From: Paulinella micropora
Lineage: Eukaryota; Cercozoa; Imbricatea; Euglyphida; Paulinellidae
Direction of reading: 5' to 3'
DNA length: 25,000 nucleotides
NCBI GenBank assembly: GCA_019918135.1
Contig: WBZZ01005971.1
Location: forward strand, 17,501 to 42,500
The notes beneath the pieces are model-generated. The model had not been told where the DNA came from. It ran no database searches and saw nothing but the letters and a program-made list of their open reading frames with translations. Within the stretch, counting starts at the first letter, position 1. Each line of letters starts with the position of its first letter. The position numbers and the translations under genes were made by a program. Below, one piece after another: positions 7,742 to 14,255 of this stretch.

Positions 7742-10327
7742 GTCTACGACGACAACACGCTCACCTGAGCCGGTGTCTTCGTCTTGACGTCCCCCCTCCG
7801 TAGCGGTATACGCTTGCTGGGGGTAGTTGGAGCTGGAACTGGTGCTATAATTCCAGTATCCGTGTCCTCTGGGAGGGCGCGCTGGGGTCCGTCCTCCCCT
7901 TCCACGAAAGCCTCGTCCTCGTGGTGCCTCCCCTCTTGGTGTCCCTCGGGACCCTCGTGACGATCCTCTCGTCTCTCCTCCTCCTCTAGTCGGCGCCTTT
8001 GATCGGCCCGATGTCTCTCTCTTCTCCCTTCTCTTCATTCTGTCAAGGAAGTAAATGATGGCCTCCCGGAACTCCGCATCCGAGACCATATTCGCATTCC
8101 ACCTCCCCTCCTCCAACTCCTTCTTGTACATGGCGTACATGGTCTTTTTCATGCCTTCGAGCTCTCTAAGGAAAAGATTTCGCTGCCTATCATCAAGAGA
8201 GTCGTGGCTGAAGAGGCAATTGCCTACTCCTTTCTGTGCCTCATGCTTACACGCCATGTATGAAAAATAGCGGTAGCACGGCGTCGGCTCATCATCTCTC
8301 CCCCTCTTGAGACCTGCCGTTCGAGTTGCATGTGCTGCTTGAGCACCTCCAACCCCCTGTGTCGCGGCACTGGAGAATGACTCGGTGGCCGTGTCCAATT
8401 CGGAACACGCGTCGAGCACCTCCTTGAACAGGTCGCCCGGCGGAGTAGCCGCTACAGTCCTCTCGTATATATTCGTTTCAAAAAAATCCGCCGTCTTCAC
8501 CGCCGTGAAGGTCGGACAGGACTGTATGATCCTTGCGAGCTTGCTCGGGTGTCGTGTACACAAAGCACTCAGGAAGTACAAAATGATAGACTTCCGGCTA
8601 TAAAAGAGCCCGTACTTGGCGCTGACCTCAGTGAGGATCGCTGCCAACCTCGTGCCAATGCCCAGCCCTTCGTTCACCTCTTGAAAAATCTCAAACCCAA
8701 TCAAAGTACCAGTGCACAGGTGCTGATACCCATGAGTTTTAAAGTATTGCAAGAGGACGGCAACTGGCACCGTGCATTGCAGGTCTGAGGCTGCTCTCCT
8801 AGCCGCCACCTCTACCGCTCTCATCGCCTTGTACTCCCCAACATCAAACCCTTGTGTGATGATTGATGGGTCCAACAAGGTGTACAACGCCTCATACTCC
8901 TGTGTTTCGTCCGTTGGATGCTGCTTCATACAAGCATCAATTCTTCTGAGCTTGTCTCGAAGGTTCGCATCCGTGTCCTTCTGACTCGCTGTCTCTGCAT
9001 ACAGCGTCAGAGCAGTGGCATCGGACTTTGTATATTTTTGGAATGCCTGTATGATAGCCTGTCTGTCCTTTTTGTCATTACTGTTGACAATAACAGTGGT
9101 AGGCGCTGAGCTAGTCGCAGGGGCCGAAGGGGCTGTGTGGGCTGACGGGGCGGAGCGGCCCGAGGGAGCCATATAAGATCCAGAGGAATATTTCGGTCCC
9201 TTTGTTCCCGCCTTGGCTAATGCAATCTTTGCCTCCATCTCCTTCTTTTGTTTCTCAGCCGCTAGCTCTTTGATATACAGCTCTTGGGCATGATGAAAAA
9301 AAGACAGGATCTCAGCTGCCTTCCGAAGGAACAAGGCCTTCTCCGCCAACTCCTTCTCTCCCGCTTTATTGGTGGGGGATGGTGCGGCCGTCCCCTCCAA
9401 AATCGTATGATCCTTCGTGAAGACCCACCTCTTCCATGCGTCATCCTTCACCAAGGCCGCATGCAGCTTCTTCATCCTCGTCACCCCTCCAGCTTCGCCT
9501 TCTATTTCCCTCAGGGCCGGGTGAAGGTCCCTGCCAAACTGGGTGTGTTGGAGTTTACCCAGGTCCACTAGCTTGGCCTCTATTTCCCTCAGGGCCGGGT
9601 GAAGGTCCCTGCCAAACTGGGTGTGTTGGAGTTTACCCAGGTCCACTAGCTTGGCCTCCATAAGTTTCAGAGACACATCCATGACATTGATCTGTCCTTT
9701 TGGATTCCTGAACTTAAACTCCTTTTCCACTCTCTTTATTGAATCAATGTCCTGACCAGGATCGAGCAACCTAGCCAGTGCTCTTGTGTTCCATGGCAGC
9801 ACAGTCTTTCCAGTCTGGTACTCAAAGAGTATAGCACACTCAAACACTGTCCATGAGAGGTCGAGTAGCTCCAGTAAAGACATATTGTCCCCAAATGAGA
9901 CATTTTGCACCTGTAACTGTGCACCGTCGTCTCTGAGGAATTCTGCGAGAGGCAGAGCTTGCCTTGGGAGAGGGTAACAGATGTCCTCCTTCTTCAAGGG
10001 TTGTCCCCATCGCATTTCTTGGGGAATGTATAGCCATTTATAGGCCTCATCCTTCCCTTTCTTCTCCTCAAACTGCTTCTTACTTAGTTTGCCATATTCG
10101 GCCACAAACCTCGCTTCCTCTCCTCCCTTCTGCTCCTCCTCGACTTCCTCTGCTCCTCCTGTGTCAAAGGAAGGCGCAGTAAAAAATTGATTCTCTGCTC
10201 CTCCTGTGTCAAAGGAAGGTGCCAGATCTCCTCCTTCTGCATGAGAGTCAACGAACTCCTCTTCGTTTCCTGGGGTTCGCTCACTCTCCCCCCCTCCTTC
10301 CTGCCAGTCTTCAGACCTAGTAGACAT
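7739..10327 (-). CDS. gag: Gag-like structural protein of element Q with CCCH zinc finger and RGG tail
   Basis: 862 residues from the ATG at 10325-10327; first gene after the leader. The N-terminus is acidic, with a repeated decapeptide APSFDTGGAE (x2). The middle is predominantly helical-looking with an exact 26-residue duplication (about residues 225-276), then an Ala/Lys-rich segment and a Ser/Ala/Pro-rich stretch near 380-410. A zinc finger of CCCH type lies at C684-x8-C693-x10-C704-x3-H708. The C-terminus (about 760-840) is rich in RGG, RGS and RGR, typical of RNA-binding tails. By position and RNA-binding character it is the nucleocapsid-bearing Gag, but it lacks the usual CCHC knuckle. 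Sequence similarity to known Gag proteins cannot be judged by eye. Confidence 0.7.
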   Translation of the reverse strand: MSTRSEDWQEGGGESERTPGNEEEFVDSHAEGGDLAPSFDTGGAENQFFTAPSFDTGGAEEVEEEQKGGEEARFVAEYGKLSKKQFEEKKGKDEAYKWLYIPQEMRWGQPLKKEDICYPLPRQALPLAEFLRDDGAQLQVQNVSFGDNMSLLELLDLSWTVFECAILFEYQTGKTVLPWNTRALARLLDPGQDIDSIKRVEKEFKFRNPKGQINVMDVSLKLMEAKLVDLGKLQHTQFGRDLHPALREIEAKLVDLGKLQHTQFGRDLHPALREIEGEAGGVTRMKKLHAALVKDDAWKRWVFTKDHTILEGTAAPSPTNKAGEKELAEKALFLRKAAEILSFFHHAQELYIKELAAEKQKKEMEAKIALAKAGTKGPKYSSGSYMAPSGRSAPSAHTAPSAPATSSAPTTVIVNSNDKKDRQAIIQAFQKYTKSDATALTLYAETASQKDTDANLRDKLRRIDACMKQHPTDETQEYEALYTLLDPSIITQGFDVGEYKAMRAVEVAARRAASDLQCTVPVAVLLQYFKTHGYQHLCTGTLIGFEIFQEVNEGLGIGTRLAAILTEVSAKYGLFYSRKSIILYFLSALCTRHPSKLARIIQSCPTFTAVKTADFFETNIYERTVAATPPGDLFKEVLDACSELDTATESFSSAATQGVGGAQAAHATRTAGLKRGRDDEPTPCYRYFSYMACKHEAQKGVGNCLFSHDSLDDRQRNLFLRELEGMKKTMYAMYKKELEEGRWNANMVSDAEFREAIIYFLDRMKRREKRETSGRSKAPTRGGGETRGSSRGSRGTPRGEAPRGRGFRGRGGRTPARPPRGHGYWNYSTSSSSNYPQQAYTATEGGRQDEDTGSGERVVVVD
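9501..9656 (-). repeat. Exact 78-bp tandem duplication inside Q gag
   Basis: Two adjacent 78-bp units (9501-9578 and 9579-9656) appear identical base for base and encode the 26-residue unit beginning EAKLVDLGKLQ twice in frame. The perfect identity points to a very recent duplication or an assembly artefact. Confidence 0.9.
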
Positions 10328-11077
10328 GGATGCTGAAGGAATACGGATGAGACAGAGTTGTTTCTACCCAGTAATTGCTCTGTTCGTCTATGAGGAACGA
10401 ATAGAGAGAAAAAACGAAAAGACAGTATAGAGAGAGAGCGTCTCACCTCTATGTCTTATTATTGTGTTTTTTTTTTTTTGTGTGTGAGAAAGAAGTAATC
10501 TGTACGACTTTCTCTAAAAATTTGATCTCCTTCTCCACTCCTCTTTTCTTTTTCTCTTTTTGTTGTTGTATCTGTTATGAGGTACGAGGACCTATGTACA
10601 GATAATGTCAAAGAGGCTAGAGAAGCACTCCTTGAGAAGTCGACTTGTCGTCTGACACTTGTTCAGACCTATTGTCGAAAGACAGTCAGAGATTTGCAAA
10701 AATACTCTGATGTGTGTGGTTTGAGAGGCAACAAAGTGCACAGACTTGAAAGGTAGAGTACTACGCTCGTGTCCTTCAAGTTTGTTTGTATCTGTGAGTG
10801 TTTGTTTGTACGTCTGTTGACCTACTCTGTCTCTGTCTCAAGAGAGAACAAAACAACAGCTACGAGGTCTGGTGTCTGGCATCCTTGTGAGGACACAGAT
10901 ACAGCTGTGGAGAGGGTACTGAGACACCTACTCACAAACGCCTAGACGTCTAGTTTTGCAAAAAGAGCTGTGTGGGGATGTGCTGGAGTATTTGTTTTTG
11001 AAACACCTACTCAGAAGAGATAGGTCTGTCCAATTTTTCTTTCTGCTGTTCCAAAAACAAGCCAGAAAAGAATCAGC
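10328..11077 (-). other. Leader of element Q, non-coding
   Basis: About 750 nt between the primer site and the gag ATG. No coding potential is seen on the sense strand. It contains a poly-A tract on the - strand (T run at 10468-10480 on +), a duplicated CACCTACTCA motif (around 10925 and 11006) and the 12-bp palindrome CTAGACGTCTAG at 10942-10953. The space would suit a promoter-proximal leader with a packaging or dimerisation signal; none is proven. Confidence 0.6.
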
Positions 11078-11095
11078 CTTGTGCTGGTGACTCCA
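11078..11095 (-). other. Primer-binding site of element Q
   Basis: One base inside the 5' LTR the - strand reads TGGAGTCACCAGCACAAG. The initial TGG matches the CCA end of a tRNA, as required for priming. The specific tRNA is not recognised; it would have a 3' end GGTGACTCCA. Confidence 0.65.
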
Positions 11096-11096
11096 A

Positions 11097-11343
11097 TGTT
11101 ACAATCCCCGAAGATAGCTCAATAAAAAGTCGGTAATACAACCAGACACAAATCCCCAAAAGAGAATGATGTCTCGTTATATTAGCTCAGTAAAGCCGAA
11201 AAGAAAACGGCAACAGACCAAGGTTAAAATGGCATTAGGTCAAATCCGGCCAAACGATATTGAAAATAATGGGAAAAAACTAGGTGCACCTGACACCAGA
11301 AAAAGGGTACTTTTTACCGGCTATCAGGTGGGTGATGCCTACA
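11097..11343 (-). repeat. Element Q 5' LTR (247 bp)
   Basis: Same length and ends as 2954-3200, with four differences. On the - strand it is followed by the primer site and leader, which makes it the 5' copy and thus the likely promoter. No clear TATA box or AATAAA is seen in the sense direction. Confidence 0.9.
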
Positions 11344-11347
11344 ACAC
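11344..11347. other. Target-site duplication of element Q, right copy
   Basis: ACAC directly after the LTR end CCTACA, matching 2950-2953. Confidence 0.75.
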
Positions 11348-13113
11348 CTTAAACACAACGTTAAGCAATAAGCACATCAACATCACTGTTAATATCGCAT
11401 ACATGAGCAATCCATACCATTCGCACGGAAAATGACAAACACGCAATATGAAGATAGTCACATATATGTATATGTCAACGTCAAATACATTAATGTCTTT
11501 TCAACAGTGTCACGAACACAACCAAGTAAATGGACGAGATGCTGACAAGCACAACGAACAAACTAGTAGAAAATATAACGAAATGAGCAAGTGAGCTATC
11601 TTACGTCTCCAGTGGAGTTCGGCAATATAGCAACACGTAAGCACAACAAACAAACTTCTTCACATATTGAGTATGTCTCCTCCACCAAACATAGAAATAA
11701 CACACATCATGTTCACATCAACAACTACGACATAAATGCAATCGACAATCGCAGTTAGCCAAGTTGAAACCAAACCAGACATATAAATATGATTTCACAC
11801 AAACATATATCTCCCCCTAACTTCTTATCCCATAATGTAAGAGAAGAAAAAGATAATGAACTGAGCAATACAAAAAGTGTCCAAGGGTCCTTGCCCTACG
11901 CTAGCAACTTAGCCAGAGAGAGAGAGAGAGAGAGGAGAGAAGGCTGAGAGGAAAGAGCAACAGCTGTCCCGTCCCAAAAGGAACAAAAACAAAAACAATT
12001 TCCATGTCTTATGACAGTCTCCCCCTACGTCCCCACTGCTACAATAAACGACGACTAGCCACCCTCCTGCTTCCCAGACTAGACAAGAGCCACGTCGAAG
12101 CACAAACAAAAGAAAAGGAACAAATTTTCCACACTCCCCCCTGCTTAATAACCAGTCTTCATAGCTTAACGTCCCATGCCACTGTCCGACTGCAACAAGG
12201 AAAACTCAACGTCCAACCGTCGCCCACTCACTAAAACATACATACCACCTGGCCAACACCTTTGCAAATAATAATACTGAACGTCACCGTCTAAAACTCA
12301 ACCCAATGGCCATGAACAACATTTTCCTCCTTCACTTCCCAAAGTCCAACCATGACCTACTAAGTCCCTTAAATGTCCAAACCACTGCCCCAAAACCGTA
12401 GAAAACGAGGCGCAAAAGGTCCCTAAACTGTCCCACAGCTCACCTGTCCTCAGCATCAACTACTGTCCACGAAAGAGCCGAAACCAGCAGACAGCACCAC
12501 CTGCTGCCAACATAGCAAACAAACAAGTCATTTGTGCTTGCATGCAATCCCTTATTGTCCTTAAACATTTTACATGTTCTCAGGTGTCGCCCTTGATGAG
12601 GGGCTGCCACACCTCTTGCTAGTGTAGCCAACATGCCACACATAACGACAAGGACCACTCAAAGTTTCTTCCGTGTCGCCCACATTTGTGATGAGTAACC
12701 TACCGGTTCTTTGTTGTGCAGGACTTCTGAGGACTGAGCACACCTTTTGGCGACTGCGCCCACTTTTGGCTGGGTCCCTCCTGTCACTCTCTCACCACCA
12801 CTTTGCATGTCACCTGCTTCGGTGAGATGCCAAACAACATTTCAAAATTCTTTGGTCGACGCCACTGGGTTTTCAACCCCAAGCAACTAAAGAGTCTGAC
12901 GAATGCTCGAACCGAGCAACTAAGAGTCTGATCACAGTGTCTCAAAGCGAAAATGTTCCCCCAGTTTAGCACTGCTGGACTTTTGCCGCCATCATCACGG
13001 TAGCCGAAGAACACCCCCACGCCGATTCCCTGCCAAGACTTTACCTCCCCCTATTGCGGTTTGCACAGCTTGAAGCATAGCTCCAGCTCCGAGCCCACGC
13101 AGACGAAGCACCA
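11348..13113 (-). other. Internal region of element P, no recognisable gene
   Basis: About 1.77 kb that would be contiguous with 2823-2949 without Q. The longest - strand open stretches (12784-13020 and 12440-12658, 70-80 codons) show no familiar motif. A (GA)n tract is at 11912-11940. The half nearer the primer site is GC-richer; the half nearer Q is AT-rich. The lack of gag or pol remnants suits a TRIM- or LARD-like non-autonomous element or a heavily deleted one. Confidence 0.5.
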
Positions 13114-13129
13114 CCAAGGCTCCATAACC
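13114..13129 (-). other. Primer-binding site of element P (half-tRNA type)
   Basis: On the - strand GGTTATGGAGCCTTGG begins three bases inside the 5' LTR. The copia element R has GGTTATAGAGCCTTG at the same place. The core resembles the Drosophila copia site, which pairs with the anticodon region of initiator tRNA-Met rather than with the CCA end. Confidence 0.55.
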
Positions 13130-13132
13130 CGT

Positions 13133-13401
13133 TGTAACATTAAGAGGTTGCTAGGGGAGGTGTTCCCATTCTGTACTTCAGACACTTAGTCTTTATTAAG
13201 ACAGAAGGAAACTGAACCAGACACGGGCTCAATCAAATTAAGCTAACTACCCGCCTAAACTTATATAAATAAAAAACAACTGAGTATAAAAAGTAAAGCA
13301 ATGATCAGTCCTATGAAGGAACTGACTACCAGAACGATTAATAACTATGTAAAACATGTATAGGCCGATATGACTAAATATTATATTAACAAAATTGTCC
13401 A
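13133..13401 (-). repeat. Element P 5' LTR
   Basis: + strand begins TGTAACATTAAG and ends ATTGTCCA. It is homologous along its length to 2547-2822 (about 95%), with a 9-bp deletion relative to it near 13329. The primer site adjoining its left edge makes it the 5' copy. Confidence 0.8.
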
Positions 13402-13428
13402 TTGGGTAGGTAGTAGGTAGGTCGGAGG

Positions 13429-13492
<64 letters not shown>
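13402..13492. repeat. GGTA/GATA microsatellite right of element P
   Basis: TTGGGTAGGTAG units pass into about 15 GATA units. It mirrors the array at the other end of P. Confidence 0.9.
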
Positions 13493-13493
<1 letters not shown>

Positions 13494-13717
13494 TGAAATC
13501 GCTTCAGCAAAGTGATGGCACTACGATTGATTGAGAAGAAGCGGCCATGCGAACCAAGTTGCAGTCAATACTTTCCATTACCTGGTAGTAGAGATGAGTG
13601 CCCTGGGAAACATACTTGAAGACATGGAAGGGAGGTGGTAAATAGATGTACAATATATACCGGTACGTGGTCAGCAATAATTTATTGTGTTGCTGATTAT
13701 TTAATTATCAACCTGAT
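13493..13717. other. Unique intergenic segment
   Basis: About 225 bp between the GATA array and element R. No open frame, hairpin or repeat of note is seen. It is the left flank of the R insertion. Confidence 0.5.
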
Positions 13718-13722
13718 GAAAT
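13718..13722. other. Target-site duplication of element R, left copy
   Basis: GAAAT before the LTR start; the identical GAAAT is at 21967-21971. Five bases is the usual duplication size for Ty1/copia integration. Confidence 0.9.
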
Positions 13723-13905
13723 TGTTAGACCTATTAATATAATTAACAGGATAGTGAGTATGGGCCGGCATATGTAATGTGTGTCGTTAGAGCCATTACG
13801 TATGTCCTGCCTAGTATATAATTGGGCCGTTGGCGCCCTTTTCTCAATAAAGTATCTACTGTAGGACACACCAAGTATACGGCAGATTATTAAGTTAGTC
13901 TCACA
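13723..13905 (+). repeat. Element R 5' LTR (183 bp)
   Basis: Starts TGTTAGACC and ends TCTCACA. It is homologous to 21773-21966 with about 11 substitutions, and it lacks two short insertions (4 and 8 bp) present in the 3' copy. A TATATAA box lies at 13815-13821 and AATAAA at 13846-13851, so it can supply both promoter and polyadenylation signals. Confidence 0.9.
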
Positions 13906-13920
13906 GGTTATAGAGCCTTG
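13906..13920 (+). other. Primer-binding site of element R (half-tRNA type)
   Basis: GGTTATAGAGCCTTG directly after the LTR. It lacks the TGG that would pair with a tRNA CCA end. It resembles the copia-type site complementary to the anticodon arm of initiator tRNA-Met, with imperfect matching, and shares 14 of 15 bases with the P site. Confidence 0.6.
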
Positions 13921-13968
13921 TAGCGTGAACGTTAGGTCCAGTAGACTTTATTCACTTATTGCGTACTA

Positions 13969-14140
13969 TCGGTCTGTGTGCGGAAGGCTACCACCGAAAA
14001 TACGAACTGGTGTACGTGCGGAAGGCTGTCACCAAATATTTGAATCTGGTGTGTGTGCGGAAGGCTACCACCAGTCTGGTGTGTGTGCGGAAGGCTACCA
14101 CCAGTCCTACTAAGTGGATTGTGCGGAAGGCTGCCACTTA
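13969..14140 (+). promoter_or_regulatory. Five tandem stem-loops with conserved loop core in the R leader RNA
   Basis: The 12-mer GTGCGGAAGGCT occurs at 13978, 14016, 14055, 14085 and 14121. Each copy lies in the loop of a perfect short inverted repeat: TCGGT/ACCGA (13969-13973 with 13993-13997), TGGTG/CACCA (14008-14012 with 14030-14034), CTGGTG/CACCAG (14046-14051 with 14069-14074), CTGGTG/CACCAG (14076-14081 with 14099-14104) and TAAGTGG/CCACTTA (14111-14117 with 14134-14140). The loop core is constant while the stems differ yet stay paired. The array lies between primer site and gag, where packaging, dimerisation or translation signals of LTR elements occur. Function is inferred. Confidence 0.75.
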
Positions 14141-14255
14141 CTCGTTAGTATAACTAATCATTTCCTAACTCTATCCCGCTTCTCTACTCACGGAGAAATC
14201 AAGATTGGTAGTCGAGCCTCCCTCCTACCTTCCGCCCTTGGTACGCCCGAACAAT

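Larger units (their letters stand above)
2954..11343 (-). mobile_element. Element Q: Ty3-like LTR element with gag, protease and integrase but no visible RT
   Basis: 8,390 bp between the outer LTR edges, bounded by 247-bp LTRs and a 4-bp ACAC duplication, and inserted in the internal part of P. Reading the - strand: 5' LTR (11097-11343), primer site TGGAGTCACCAGC (from 11095), ~750-nt leader, gag (10327-7739), UGA, protease-like frame (open to 6107), integrase (6053-3996), ~790-nt 3' region, polypurine tract (3201-3213), 3' LTR. The integrase has the zinc HHCC, D,D(35)E and GPY/F modules typical of Ty3/Metaviridae. No reverse transcriptase or RNase H motif is visible between the LTRs, although in Ty3 order they belong between protease and integrase. 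Confidence 0.85.
2547..13401 (-). mobile_element. Element P: short copia-group LTR element, interrupted by element Q
   Basis: Direct repeats of 276 bp (2547-2822) and 269 bp (13133-13401) bound the element. The orientation is minus: the right LTR is followed (reading -) by a primer-site core GGTTATGGAGCCTTGG, the left LTR is preceded by the polypurine octamer AGGGGGAG, and an AATAAAG lies in the LTR in the same sense. Removing Q (2954-11343 plus one ACAC) leaves about 2.5 kb. The internal part (2823-2949 and 11348-13132) has no recognisable gag or pol. The primer site and polypurine tract match those of the copia element at 13723-21966, so P is probably a non-autonomous relative. Both outer flanks are GGTA/GATA arrays, which hides any target duplication. 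Confidence 0.7.

Noticed and set aside
2547..13401. Circular permutation of one repeat (order A-B on the left, B-A on the right)
   Set aside because: Each repeat type has its own TG...CA ends, primer site and polypurine tract, and the inner pair has an ACAC duplication. Nested insertion explains everything.
13969..14140. CRISPR-like array of regularly spaced repeats
   Set aside because: The repeats are short, unevenly spaced (30-39), sit in a retrotransposon leader of a eukaryote, and the changing parts are stem arms rather than spacers.
13925..14153. Repeat peptides VCVRKATTS / GVCAEGYHQS as a small gene in the R leader
   Set aside because: Only four of the five repeats share a frame, and the conserved feature is base pairing, not the peptide.
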